Source: Clostridiales bacterium
Lineage (GTDB): Bacteria > Bacillota > Clostridia > Monoglobales > WRBX01
NCBI GenBank assembly: GCA_031263785.1
Contig: JAISFC010000072.1
Span: 1-37,690 of the forward strand
Direction: 5' to 3'
Length of the DNA stretch: 37,690 nt
Below, in pieces: positions 26,521 through 34,860 of the stretch; positions within the stretch are counted from its first letter, which is position 1, and every line of letters begins with the position of its first letter. Both the position numbers and the translations under genes were made by a program. A model generated the notes under the pieces. The model was not told the DNA's origin and ran no database searches. It worked only from the letters and a program-made list of their open reading frames with translations.

Positions 26521-27042
26521 ATGAAAAATCACGCGCAATTTAAGCTCACATTGGCGGCGATTTTAACCGCAGTGGCGATAGTTATCCCCATGTTTATGCC
26601 TAAAATCGTTATCCCCCCGATGAGCTTCACGCTTACCAGCCACGTGCCCATATTTATAGCGTGTTTTATTTCGCCGGCGGTGGCGGTAGCGGTGGTAATT
26701 GGCTCTACCGCGGGATTTTTCCTTGCGGGGTTCCCGACCGTGATTGTGGCGAGGGCGGGCACCCATCTAATTTTTGCGGTGTTACTTTCGATGTACGTCA
26801 AGCGGTACGGAGCGCCCAAGACGTTTGTTGCCCGTTTGTGCGTGGGCGGCGCGGTGTCGGTGGTGCATGCGCTGTGCGAGGCGGCGGTGGTGCAGTGGAT
26901 GTTTTTCCCCGAAGCCGCCGATAATCCCTATTATGTGCTGTATATTCTCGTGGGTGCGGGGACGTTTGCCCACAGCATGATAGACTACGCGGTCAGCGAA
27001 ATTATCTATAAACGCTTGCGCATTGATAAAAAGTTTGAATAA
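26521..27042 (+). CDS. ECF transporter S component, possibly niacin-type
   Basis: A 173-residue hydrophobic protein with about five or six membrane segments. The pattern (LAAILTAVAIVIPMFMP, a loop with PPMSFTLTSHVPIF, then GSTAGFFLAGFPTVIVARA) resembles substrate-binding S components of energy-coupling-factor vitamin transporters, particularly the niacin-type NiaX group. Specificity is tentative. S components work with a shared ATPase/transmembrane module that is not in this window. AGGAGG lies five bases before the start and it follows fhs by 9 bases, so they form an operon; a folate-related or nicotinate substrate could fit, but context alone cannot decide. Confidence 0.7.
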   Translation: MKNHAQFKLTLAAILTAVAIVIPMFMPKIVIPPMSFTLTSHVPIFIACFISPAVAVAVVIGSTAGFFLAGFPTVIVARAGTHLIFAVLLSMYVKRYGAPKTFVARLCVGGAVSVVHALCEAAVVQWMFFPEAADNPYYVLYILVGAGTFAHSMIDYAVSEIIYKRLRIDKKFE

Positions 27043-27082
27043 AATTCCAATTTAAGTTAAAACTCTCCACAAGGAGGGTTTT

Positions 27083-27766
27083 ATGGATGAGGAGCAGATT
27101 CCGTCCGAAGGTATGAACGAGACGGAGCCAATTAATATAGTCCCGCAGAGGGCTAAGCACAAGGTTCATTTGCTGAATATAATCGGACAAATTGAAGGGC
27201 ACACGGTGTTACCGCCTCAAAATAAAACCACCAAGTATGAGCATGTTGTGCCTCAATTGACGGTGGTGGAGCAGGACGAGGAAATCGAGGGCTTGATGGT
27301 GACGCTTAATACCGTTGGGGGCGACGTGGAGGCGGGGCTCGCGATAGCGGAGATGATTTCGACCATGAGCAAGCCGACGGTTTCGTTGGTGATAGGCGGG
27401 GGGCATTCCATCGGTGTGCCGCTGGCGGTTGCCACGGACTACTCTTTTATTTCGCAGTCCGCCACCATGACGCTGCACCCGATTCGCATGACGGGGCTCA
27501 TTATTGGCGCGACGCAAACGTACGAATATTTCGACAAGGTGCAGAAGCAGGTCGTCCATTTTATTGAGCGCAACAGCAACATAGCCGGGGAGAGATTGAA
27601 GGAGCTTATGCTTGCAACGGGGCAAATTTCAAACGACATAGGCACAATTCTTTTCGGGCATGAGGCGGTGGAAAAGGGCATTATAAACGAGGTAGGCGGC
27701 GTCGGCGACGCGTTCAGGAAGCTGTACGAGCAAATAGAGCTGCGCGCCAAGCCGAAGCCGGAGTAA
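27083..27766 (+). CDS. tepA: TepA-like ClpP-family serine protease
   Basis: A 227-residue ClpP-fold protein of the TepA/YmfB group found in spore-forming Bacillota. The catalytic triad is visible: Ser109 in [11 protein letters not shown], His132 in MTLHPIR and a likely Asp185 in [10 protein letters not shown], 53 residues after the His, as in ClpP. The [18 protein letters not shown] oxyanion and assembly segment is well conserved. In Bacillus subtilis TepA is linked to spore protein turnover or to secretion, and its role is not fully settled. The start has AAGGAGG five bases upstream. It precedes spoIIP by 39 bases, which supports a sporulation context. Confidence 0.9.
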   Translation: MDEEQIPSEGMNETEPINIVPQRAKHKVHLLNIIGQIEGHTVLPPQNKTTKYEHVVPQLTVVEQDEEIEGLMVTLNTVGGDVEAGLAIAEMISTMSKPTVSLVIGGGHSIGVPLAVATDYSFISQSATMTLHPIRMTGLIIGATQTYEYFDKVQKQVVHFIERNSNIAGERLKELMLATGQISNDIGTILFGHEAVEKGIINEVGGVGDAFRKLYEQIELRAKPKPE

Positions 27767-27805
27767 TAAGCAAGCATGTCGCCTCATACATTTTGACTGG
27801 GTGAT

Positions 27806-28963
27806 ATGATGCGAATGATAATGGTGAAAAAGCGGTTTACACTGCGCGCGGGCGCGTTTTTTGCGGTTGCGCTGGGAGTCTTCGCGGCGGGCGCCGTTGC
27901 CGCAAATGTATTGTTGTCCGTTTTTGCGTTCGTTCCGGCGAATTCTATGGCGCTGGTGCTTGCGGATTCCATGCCCGTCTTTTCGAGCGCGGTTAGTGAC
28001 GATGCGGAATCGCTGCAGCTTGCGAAGATAAGCCGCGTAATATTGGGGTTTGACGTTAGCGAGCCACGGACGATTTTGCAAAATCAGATAGCGTCGATTA
28101 AGTTTGGGATTGGGCTTGAGGCGAGCGGTCCACAGCCGACGGATGCGGCGGTTCCGACAGAGCTGCCTGCGGACATGAAGCCGGTTATTGCCTTAGATAT
28201 GCACCCTGACGGCGGCGAGGGGTATTTGCAGGCGGGCGGCGTCATGATTAAAAACCACACGACCTACACGCCGGACCCGACGGAGCTGCTGGCGCAGGAT
28301 TTAAGCTTTAATTTAAAGGAAAGCGGACCCAAGGTTTTGATTACCCATGCGCACAGCTCGGAGGCATATACGCCGACGGACAGCGATTTTTACAACCCGT
28401 CCGACCCCAGCAGGACGCAGGATATGAGGTACACCGTCATGCACGTGGGCGAGGAAATGGCGAAGGTTCTCAATGATATGGGCATTTCCACGGTGCAGGA
28501 CCGCGCGGTGCACGATTATCCGTCGTATAACGGGTCCTATAAGAGCAGCCTTGCCGAGATTCAAAAATATTTGCAGGAATATCCGTCTATACGCGTGGTT
28601 TTGGACGTGCATAGGGACGCGATGCAGCGCGACGACGGCACTCGATTGAAGGATGTCACGGAAATTAACGACGAAAAAGTGGCGCAAATCATGCTTGTTA
28701 CCGGCACGGACCAGGCGGGGCTAAGTCACCCGAATTGGCAGTCCGGATTGAAGTTCGCAATGAAGTGGCAAAGCGTGATGAATAGCGATTATCCGCGGCT
28801 CACCCGTGCGATTGATTTCAGGCAGGAGCGGTTTAACACACACGCGACGCTGGCGTCGGTAATAGTGGAGGTCGGGAGCGTGGCAAACACGCTGGATGAG
28901 GCGGTGCGCGGCGGAAAATACGCGGCGGAATCGCTGGGGAAAATGCTTAAAACGCTAATTTAG
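27806..28963 (+). CDS. spoIIP: Stage II sporulation protein P
   Basis: A 385-residue peptidoglycan hydrolase that works with SpoIID and SpoIIM to thin septal wall and drive engulfment of the forespore. An N-terminal membrane anchor (about 12-43) precedes a variable stretch and the catalytic domain from about 170. Conserved motifs are HAHSSEAY (181-188), VVLDVHRDA (264-272) and VIVEVGSVANTLDEA (352-366), which carry the zinc and catalytic residues of the amidase/endopeptidase. Length is usual for the family. Several ATG codons lie at the start; 27806 follows GGGTGAT. This gene is the best evidence in the window that the organism sporulates or descends from spore formers. Confidence 0.95.
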   Translation: MMRMIMVKKRFTLRAGAFFAVALGVFAAGAVAANVLLSVFAFVPANSMALVLADSMPVFSSAVSDDAESLQLAKISRVILGFDVSEPRTILQNQIASIKFGIGLEASGPQPTDAAVPTELPADMKPVIALDMHPDGGEGYLQAGGVMIKNHTTYTPDPTELLAQDLSFNLKESGPKVLITHAHSSEAYTPTDSDFYNPSDPSRTQDMRYTVMHVGEEMAKVLNDMGISTVQDRAVHDYPSYNGSYKSSLAEIQKYLQEYPSIRVVLDVHRDAMQRDDGTRLKDVTEINDEKVAQIMLVTGTDQAGLSHPNWQSGLKFAMKWQSVMNSDYPRLTRAIDFRQERFNTHATLASVIVEVGSVANTLDEAVRGGKYAAESLGKMLKTLI

Positions 28964-28987
28964 CAATTGCAATTGTGAGGTGTACGA

Positions 28988-29143
28988 ATGAAAAAGGTGA
29001 TTATTGTAATGTTTACCGCGGCATTGGTAGTGGTGTGCGGGCTTATTATCACGGAAGCGGCGATTACCGAGCTGACGGGGCTGCCGACTATAATTTCCCC
29101 CGCAATTGTAACTCTTTCAGAATTCGTTGCGCGGCATCTATAG
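28988..29143 (+). CDS. Small single-span membrane protein, unknown
   Basis: A 51-residue open frame with GAGGTG about six bases before the ATG, 24 bases after spoIIP on the same strand. The product starts MKKVIIVMFTAALVVVCGL, a strong membrane segment or signal anchor, followed by a short polar and hydrophobic tail ending in EFVARHL. The last 56 bases overlap the 3' end of the convergent aroQK gene. I do not recognise a family. Co-transcription with tepA-spoIIP would suggest a small accessory membrane protein of sporulation, but that is inference. Confidence 0.55.
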   Translation: MKKVIIVMFTAALVVVCGLIITEAAITELTGLPTIISPAIVTLSEFVARHL

Positions 29144-29861
29144 AACGGAAATTGCCCTTAATTTCATAGTCCGCGTATTTTTTGTAAAGAGGCAGGCGTT
29201 CTTGATAAATTCGGATTAAATCGTTTTTTTTGGCAAGCAATGGGCGTTTAAGCCGGAATTTGCGCTTTGAAAAGACGTTTTCCAAGTCGTATTGAATTGC
29301 CTCAATCGGACGATTCAGGAAAAACACAAGTCCGTTACTCCGCAAAAGAAGCATGTTTTTTTCGTTTAATATCACGCCTCCGCCTGTAGAAATGACGCGG
29401 GGCGGTTTTTTCGCTACTGCACTTGCGATTTGCGCGGATTCGAGCGAGCGGAAGCCCTTCTCGCCATATCTGGAAAAAATAGATGGAATAGACAGCTTTT
29501 GAGCCTTCTCCACGGCTTTATCGGTGTCCACACATTCGATGTCCAACAAATCCGATAAAATGCGCCCTACAGAGGTTTTTCCGCTACCCATCATCCCGAT
29601 TAGCACAATATTATTGTTCAACGCGATTTTCGTCTGTATACATCTGCTTATTTCCATAATTTCCTGAATAAACCGCTTAAAATAGGCATCCTCATCATAT
29701 TTCCCGATGATTTGCCGTTCGCGTTTGGCGTCCAAAATAACGCTACCGTGCGCAATTTTGTATGCAGCCACTTTTTTTGACAGCTCCATCCGCGCCTGGA
29801 AGAGAGCCAGCATTTCGTTGTCAATTTTGTCTATATCAGCGCGCAATTCATGAATATTCAC
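29088..29861 (-). CDS. aroK: Chorismate mutase (AroQ)-shikimate kinase fusion
   Basis: A 257-residue bifunctional protein. Residues 1-80 are an AroQ-type chorismate mutase (LRADIDKIDNEMLALFQARM, then the RERQII helix) that turns chorismate into prephenate. Residues 84-257 are a shikimate kinase: Walker A GMMGSGKTS (89-97), the shikimate-binding VDTD (111-114), FRSLES (137-142), GGG (160-162) and the lid RPLL (206-209). The two activities are not consecutive; they act before and after aroA and aroC, so the fusion joins distant steps of one pathway. The start overlaps the stop of aroC by 4 bases. It is the last gene of the aro operon, and its 3' end overlaps a convergent small gene. Confidence 0.95.
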   Translation of the reverse strand: MNIHELRADIDKIDNEMLALFQARMELSKKVAAYKIAHGSVILDAKRERQIIGKYDEDAYFKRFIQEIMEISRCIQTKIALNNNIVLIGMMGSGKTSVGRILSDLLDIECVDTDKAVEKAQKLSIPSIFSRYGEKGFRSLESAQIASAVAKKPPRVISTGGGVILNEKNMLLLRSNGLVFFLNRPIEAIQYDLENVFSKRKFRLKRPLLAKKNDLIRIYQERLPLYKKYADYEIKGNFRSIDAAQRILKELQLRGKL

Positions 29862-30799
29862 GACAGCGCACCTCCCAGCCCGAGCGCGAGCATCGCTTCG
29901 GCGACAACTGCGGCGCGCGGAACTATGCAGGGGTCGTGCCTACCGCGTATTTCGATCGTTGTTTCCCGCATATCGGGCATGGAAACGGTATGTTGAGGCT
30001 TTGAAATGGACGGCGTCGGCTTAAATGTGAGGCGGGCGACGATGGGCATCCCGGACGTTATTCCGCCGATTATTCCGCCGCAATTGTTAGTAGTCGTTCG
30101 CACCTGCCCGCCGCTGACGCAAAATTGGTCGTTGACAGCGCTGCCCCTCGCGTTTGCAAAATTAACGCCCGCGCCGAATTCAACGGCTTTTACGGCAGGG
30201 ATGGAGAAAAACAGCTTCGCAAGCACGCCGTCGAGGCTATCTGTGTCAATGCCGCCCGTGCCCGCGGGGACGCCGTTTGCCGTGACCTCCACGCAGCCGC
30301 CTATGGAGTCGCCGTCAGCTTTAGCGCGCAGAATCTCGTCCTCGGAGGGGCTCAAAACCGCCGAAGAAATGGCAATTCCACGGGTTTGCAAAAAGGTTTT
30401 GGCAATGGCTCCAATGGCGGTAATCGGCGCGGTGAGCCGTCCCGAAAAATGTCCGCCACCGCGGTAGTCGCTATGCCCGCCGAACTTCACAAAAGCTGGA
30501 TAATCAGCATGATTAGGGCGCATTTTATTCTTTGTTTCTTCATAATCTCCCGAATGCGCGCTTTCGTTAGGAATTATCACGCATATAGGCGCTCCGGTAG
30601 TCACGTCGTTGAAAACGCCGCTTATAATACGGAAATTGTCACTTTCCCTCCGCGGCGTGGTTAGCTCTGAATTGCCCCCTGCCCGCCGCGCCAATTCGCT
30701 TGCAATGAAATCAAAATCTACGGCGATTCCTGCGGGGAAATTGCATAATACCGCGCCGATTTCGGGTCCGTGGGATTCGCCAAAAACTTCAAAACGCAT
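29858..30799 (-). CDS. aroC: Chorismate synthase, compact form
   Basis: A 313-residue enzyme making chorismate from EPSP with reduced flavin. Family motifs include FGESHGPEIG (6-15), RPNHADYPAF, GGGHFSGRLTA, NNCGGIIGG.TSGMPI and RGRHDPCIVPRA. It is about 45 residues shorter than typical forms (near 360): it lacks the usual 8-10 residues before FGESHG and has shortened loops. I chose the ATG at 30799, eight bases after AAAGGTG; the longer start would add six unsupported residues. It overlaps aroA by 11 bases and aroQK by 4. The key motifs suggest it is active. Confidence 0.94.
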   Translation of the reverse strand: MRFEVFGESHGPEIGAVLCNFPAGIAVDFDFIASELARRAGGNSELTTPRRESDNFRIISGVFNDVTTGAPICVIIPNESAHSGDYEETKNKMRPNHADYPAFVKFGGHSDYRGGGHFSGRLTAPITAIGAIAKTFLQTRGIAISSAVLSPSEDEILRAKADGDSIGGCVEVTANGVPAGTGGIDTDSLDGVLAKLFFSIPAVKAVEFGAGVNFANARGSAVNDQFCVSGGQVRTTTNNCGGIIGGITSGMPIVARLTFKPTPSISKPQHTVSMPDMRETTIEIRGRHDPCIVPRAAVVAEAMLALGLGGALS

Positions 30800-31916
30800 G
30801 TGAACAACACCTTTCATAATCTCTCCAAAAATTAGGATAGGATTTTTTAACCGCCAAATAATCGCTTATAATGACGGGATTTTCAGCGCGGGTCGCCGCT
30901 ATCGCAAGCGACATGACGATTCTGTGATCATTGAAGCCCGAAACCTCACCGCCGTTCGGGCAAAAATCCGCCCCCCGCCCGCTAATAAATAAGCCGTCCT
31001 CCGTTTCGCGCACTTCCGCCCCCAGCGCGTTCAGCCCTCGCGTTATGGCGTCGAGGCGGTTACTCTCTTTATTGCGAAGGCGAGCCACGTTTGTGATGCT
31101 CGTGTTCCCATCCCTAAAAGTCGACCACACTGCCAAAATCGGCACCAGGTCCGGGAATTGCCCTGCCTCAATTTCAATATTGCCGTGTGTGCCCATGCCG
31201 AGAATCTCCAAAATAACTCTGTCGCCCTGCAGGCTGTTTGACGGCAGATTTGTGATTTCAACCTCACTGCCCAAGGCATTCGCAACCAGAAAGAAGGCGG
31301 CTTGAGAAAAATCAGCCTCGCAAGTGTACTCAAACGGTCGGTATTTCTGCCCGCCGTGCACGGCAAAACTGTCGTAATTATCATTAGTTACGTGGATCCC
31401 CGCGTGTTCCATCATGTCAACCGTCAGGTCCACGTACCCGCGCGACTGCAAGGGCGCATCTATGTTTATAGTCGAGTCGCCGTGCGAAAGAGGCGCGGCG
31501 AGCAGCTTGCCGCTTACGTGCTGCGAGCTACTTTTGTCAACGCGGGACATAAGACGCGGGCTCCCGATAAATTCCGTCTCACCTTTGTAAAACGGAGCCA
31601 AATGCGAGGTTAAACGGAGGGTCGTTCCGCTTTCGCGGCAGTCGAGAGTAAGCGGAGAATTGCCGCTAAAAATGCCGTCGCCGTTAATTTGCAAGGTCAC
31701 CACGTCCGCGCTTGCGGTGTTAATCGCAATATCCGCGCCAAACCCGCGCATGACGTCTATCGTTGCGCCTATATCGTCGGAAATTTCTATGTTGCCTATT
31801 TTCGATTCGCCGCGAGCCAGCCCCGCGCAAATAATCGCCCTGTGCGCGAGCGACTTCGAGGGAGGTAGAACCAGTTTTCCCTGAAGTTTATGCGGCTGGA
31901 TGGTTTTTTTATTCAT
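30789..31916 (-). CDS. aroA: EPSP synthase with two missing structural segments
   Basis: A 375-residue version of an enzyme usually near 427, which joins shikimate 3-phosphate and phosphoenolpyruvate. Active-site positions are kept: PSKS (19-22), HR (25-26), ESGTTLR (95-101), Arg121 in SPR, SSQ (130-132), Asp256 in FPDLV, Glu284 in NKESNRL, DHR (330-332) and a Lys at 357-358. Two stretches are missing relative to the usual fold. About 36 residues are absent between Arg121 and SSQ, where only eight residues remain. Another 15 or so are absent after LQGDRVILEILGMG. Both correspond to helix/hairpin parts of the repeated beta-alpha units. The frame is continuous and the gene overlaps aroB by 8 and aroC by 11 bases, so it is not obviously broken. 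It may be a compact active enzyme or a recently damaged one. Confidence 0.93.
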   Translation of the reverse strand: MNKKTIQPHKLQGKLVLPPSKSLAHRAIICAGLARGESKIGNIEISDDIGATIDVMRGFGADIAINTASADVVTLQINGDGIFSGNSPLTLDCRESGTTLRLTSHLAPFYKGETEFIGSPRLMSRVDKSSSQHVSGKLLAAPLSHGDSTINIDAPLQSRGYVDLTVDMMEHAGIHVTNDNYDSFAVHGGQKYRPFEYTCEADFSQAAFFLVANALGSEVEITNLPSNSLQGDRVILEILGMGTHGNIEIEAGQFPDLVPILAVWSTFRDGNTSITNVARLRNKESNRLDAITRGLNALGAEVRETEDGLFISGRGADFCPNGGEVSGFNDHRIVMSLAIAATRAENPVIISDYLAVKKSYPNFWRDYERCCSHAF

Positions 31917-32868
31917 CGCGGGCTCCTTGAAAAAAAGACAAAAGGCTGTGCTTCAACATCTTTTTAATCGAGCTTTTACCGATTTCTTCAAGAAAAATAA
32001 TATTGATAGAATCGCCCGAGGTTTTTTTATCCAGCAAGATAGTTTTTTCAAAAATTGACGGCGGGATTTCCAGCTCATAGGGCAGATTATACTTAATCAA
32101 CACGTTTTTTACGCGCTCCGCGGAGCCCTTCGCGGTCATGCCGTTCCGCTCGCTCGCAAGGGTGACGGCGTACATGCCTATCGCGACGGCTTCACCATGC
32201 GTATAGCGGGAAAAATCGCCGTATTGCTCCACCGCGTGCCCGATGGTGTGCCCAAAATTCAGCTTCATGCGCTCGCCCTTATCCTGCGGGTCCAGCTGGA
32301 CGAAAGCCTCCTTGATTTCGCGGTTTTTAGCTATCAAATATTCCATGGAGAAATCGCCTTTTTCGAGCGCCTGAAAAAGAGACGCGTCGGCAATGCAGGC
32401 GTGTTTTATCGCCTCCGCCATACCGTCCGAAAATACCTTCGGCGGCAGTGTCGAGAGGTAATTTGTGTCTATATGAGTAGTTTGCGCGTCGTAAAATGTG
32501 CCGACCAGATTTTTCCCGCTGGGCAGGTTAATCGCCGTCTTGCCGCCGAGCGAGGAATCTATCATGGCGAGCAGCGTGGTGGGGACATGAATAAGCTCAA
32601 TCCCGCGCATAAACGTCGACGCCGCAAACCCCGCCAAATCGCCGATTACGCCGCCGCCGAACGCGATTATTGCATCGCTTCGGGTATAATTTAGCTCCAC
32701 CAAGGTCTCGTAAATTTGCGACAGGTATTTGACGGATTTTGTTTCCTCGCCCGCGGGCAGGACCAGCAGGTGCGTACCATCAAACCCCTTGTCGGGGAAG
32801 GTTTTTGCGGCGTCAAGCTTGTGCAGACGCGAAACATTGGAATCCGTTATAACAAGTGCGTTGCGCAA
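31909..32868 (-). CDS. aroB: 3-Dehydroquinate synthase, short N-terminus
   Basis: A 319-residue NAD- and metal-dependent enzyme that cyclises DAHP to dehydroquinate. The nucleotide motif GGGVIGDLAGF (71-81), the active-site segment PTTLLAMIDSSLGGKTAIN, and the metal ligands Glu152 (MAEAIKHA), His207 (NFGHTIGHA) and His224 (YTHGEAVAIG) are present. The start is a TTG at 32868, six bases after GGAGGG. It begins at the ALVITDSNV strand and lacks about 30 residues found before it in standard AroB. The upstream gene ends just before the ribosome binding site, so no longer start is possible. It overlaps aroA by 8 bases. Confidence 0.94.
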   Translation of the reverse strand: MRNALVITDSNVSRLHKLDAAKTFPDKGFDGTHLLVLPAGEETKSVKYLSQIYETLVELNYTRSDAIIAFGGGVIGDLAGFAASTFMRGIELIHVPTTLLAMIDSSLGGKTAINLPSGKNLVGTFYDAQTTHIDTNYLSTLPPKVFSDGMAEAIKHACIADASLFQALEKGDFSMEYLIAKNREIKEAFVQLDPQDKGERMKLNFGHTIGHAVEQYGDFSRYTHGEAVAIGMYAVTLASERNGMTAKGSAERVKNVLIKYNLPYELEIPPSIFEKTILLDKKTSGDSINIIFLEEIGKSSIKKMLKHSLLSFFQGARDE

Positions 32869-32880
32869 TATAATCCCTCC

Positions 32881-33711
32881 CTAATAATAAACAGCCTCGT
32901 ACTTTTCGCGCACTTTCCGCAGATATTCGCGCAGCTGCCCCTCATCCTCGCGGACGAGCATGTCGCGGACGATGCTAAGCTCGTCGGTGAGCAGGCTGAT
33001 TGCCTCCACCAACGAAGGCATGTTCCGAACAAAAAGCTGGCTCCACATCTCCTCGTTGATGCACGCAATGCGCGTATAATCGGCAAAACTGTTGCCCACG
33101 AATGATTTGTGCCGCCCAAAATTTGGCGAGTTGCAAATGCAAGCCGCGAGTACGTGCGGAAGTTGGCTGGTGTAGGCGACCATTTTGTCGTGTTCTTCGG
33201 GGGTGCAGCGTGTGATTTTCCCGCAATTCAGCTCGCGGGCGAGGGCTTCCACTATGTTAATTTGCGCCTCCATCGCGCCGTTTGACGGTGTTATAAGGAA
33301 ATTCGCCTCGTCGAACAAATGCTCGCTGGACTGCTCAAAACCGCATTTTTCCAGCCCCGCCATGGGGTGCATACCGACGTATACGGCGTTCATCTCAAGC
33401 GTTTCGCAAAGCTTCATGAGCGGAGTTTTGACGCCCGTGCAGTCCGTGAGTATGGAGCCGCGCTTGAAATTATGCCCATTTTTACGCAGAAACTCTATCG
33501 CGATATCGAAATACAAGCAGAGGATTGTCACATCGGCGTCCGCAATAGCCGCCTCGCCGCTCGTAGCAGAATGCGTGATTATACCCTTAGATTTCGCGGT
33601 GTTTAAGACGCTTTCGTCGACGTCGACACCGGTAATTTCATGCCCTTGCTTTATGAGCCGCCGCGCCATGGACCCCCCTATCAATCCAAGCCCGACAATA
33701 GCTATTTTCAT
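32881..33711 (-). CDS. tyrA: Prephenate dehydrogenase
   Basis: A 276-residue enzyme that oxidises prephenate to 4-hydroxyphenylpyruvate for tyrosine. The Rossmann motif GLGLIGGS is at 7-14, followed by the acidic GVDVDES that favours NAD. The substrate-site His in VGMHPMAG (about 114) is present. There is no C-terminal ACT domain, so feedback control by tyrosine through that route is not expected. Its start overlaps aroF by 4 bases, and aroB follows after 12. Confidence 0.95.
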   Translation of the reverse strand: MKIAIVGLGLIGGSMARRLIKQGHEITGVDVDESVLNTAKSKGIITHSATSGEAAIADADVTILCLYFDIAIEFLRKNGHNFKRGSILTDCTGVKTPLMKLCETLEMNAVYVGMHPMAGLEKCGFEQSSEHLFDEANFLITPSNGAMEAQINIVEALARELNCGKITRCTPEEHDKMVAYTSQLPHVLAACICNSPNFGRHKSFVGNSFADYTRIACINEEMWSQLFVRNMPSLVEAISLLTDELSIVRDMLVREDEGQLREYLRKVREKYEAVYY

Positions 33712-34721
33712 AATTCTCTTCCTTCCAAGGCGGTGTATTTTTTCAAAGTTACCATTAATTCCGCGAATTGTTCGGGATTTAGAGACTGCGCGCCGTCACA
33801 TTTCGCTTCCGGCGGGTTGTTGTGCACCTCTATAATCAGCCCGTCCGCGCCCGCGCTGATTGCCGCCTTTGAAAGCGAGGGAACCAGCCATGCTTGTCCG
33901 CTTGCGTGTGACGGGTCGACGATTACGGGCAAGTGAGAAAGCCGCTTTATTATGGGGATTGCGCTGATGTCGAGGGTGTTGCGGGTGGACGTTTCAAATG
34001 TGCGTATCCCGCGCTCGCAAAGTATCACGTTGGGGTTGCCCCCCGCCAAAATGTACTCCGCCGACATCAAAAGTTCTTCCACGGTATTCGCCAAACCCCG
34101 CTTTAAAAGGATGGGTTTTTGTGTTTTGCCCAATTCCTTCAGCAAGGAAAAATTCTGCATGTTCCGCGCGCCGACTTGAATAATATCAACTTTTTCTTCA
34201 TATTCACCGACAAAGTCGGAACTCATAATTTCAGTTACTATGGGCAAATCCGTTGCCGTGCCCGCCTCACGCAGCAGCTCCAGCCCGTGCAGCTCCAACC
34301 CCTGAAACGCGTAGGGGGAGGTACGCGGCTTGAATGCTCCGCCTCGCAAAAACAGCGCTCCCGACGATTTTACCGCATTGGCAGTCTCCAAAATTTGCTC
34401 ACTCGTTTCCACAGAGCACGGGCCGGCAATTATCGTAAATTTCTTTCCGCCGATTTCCCTGCCGCCGACGTCAATAATCGTGTCCTGCGGATGGAATTTT
34501 CTATTGGATTTTTTATAAGGGTCGGCGATTTTAATCACGTTTTCAACGTAAGGATTCGCTTCAAAGTGATTCTTGCTAATTTGCGAAGTGTCGCCGACAA
34601 GCCCGATTACTATACATTCAGTACCGCGCGAAATATCCAGCTTTAAATCGTATTGCTTCAAAATCCCCTCAATTTTAGAAATTTCAGCTTCAGGGGCGTT
34701 CCCTTTCATGACGATAACCAT
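33708..34721 (-). CDS. aroF: DAHP synthase, type I-beta with ferredoxin-like domain
   Basis: A 337-residue enzyme of the AroF/KDSA class that condenses phosphoenolpyruvate and erythrose 4-phosphate, the first step of aromatic synthesis. An N-terminal ferredoxin-like regulatory domain (about 1-67, MVIVMKGNAPEAEI) precedes the barrel. Key residues are Cys102 in AGPCSVE, RGGAFKPRTSPYAFQG (126-141), the KRG segment and His in VDPSHASG, with the metal-binding Glu and Asp downstream. The added domain usually gives tyrosine or phenylalanine feedback control. It leads the operon, with AGGAGG five bases before the ATG. Confidence 0.97.
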   Translation of the reverse strand: MVIVMKGNAPEAEISKIEGILKQYDLKLDISRGTECIVIGLVGDTSQISKNHFEANPYVENVIKIADPYKKSNRKFHPQDTIIDVGGREIGGKKFTIIAGPCSVETSEQILETANAVKSSGALFLRGGAFKPRTSPYAFQGLELHGLELLREAGTATDLPIVTEIMSSDFVGEYEEKVDIIQVGARNMQNFSLLKELGKTQKPILLKRGLANTVEELLMSAEYILAGGNPNVILCERGIRTFETSTRNTLDISAIPIIKRLSHLPVIVDPSHASGQAWLVPSLSKAAISAGADGLIIEVHNNPPEAKCDGAQSLNPEQFAELMVTLKKYTALEGREL

Positions 34722-34744
34722 TTTTACCTCCTCTATATACTTAT

Positions 34745-34772
34745 ATTATATAGGAAAAAAAGCAAATGTCAA
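34745..34772 (-). promoter_or_regulatory. Sigma-A promoter of the aro operon
   Basis: Minus strand TTGACA at 34767-34772, 16-base spacer, TATAAT at 34745-34750. The leader is only about 20 bases, so no attenuator or T-box is present; control is more likely at the enzyme level or by a repressor. Confidence 0.85.
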
Positions 34773-34782
34773 CCTTTTTTTT

Positions 34783-34860
34783 GGATAATTTAAATTTTCA
34801 GCCGCGGAGAAAATTTAGGTTGCTTTTTTCGTGCGGGTGTGATATTATAAAATCGAAGTG
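34783..34860 (+). repeat. Duplicated promoter region, copy 1
   Basis: This 78-base stretch (GGATAATTTAAATTTTCA, CCGCGGAGAAAATT, then GTGTGATATTATAAA) recurs at 36393-36470 with few changes. The tandem duplication of the membrane glycosyltransferase gene therefore included its promoter. Confidence 0.8.
34820..34848 (+). promoter_or_regulatory. Extended -10 promoter of membrane glycosyltransferase copy 1
   Basis: TTGCTT at 34820-34825, 17-base spacer, TATTAT at 34843-34848 with a TGn just before it. The expected start near 34855 leaves a leader of about 57 bases before the GTG at 34912. Confidence 0.65.

Noticed and set aside
27795-27825. TTGACT-N17-TGATAA at the start of spoIIP
   Set aside because: Transcription would begin inside the coding region, after the likely start codons; probably chance.
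30789-31916. aroA as a pseudogene
   Set aside because: No stop or frameshift, all active-site motifs kept and overlaps with neighbours intact; recorded instead as a compact variant.
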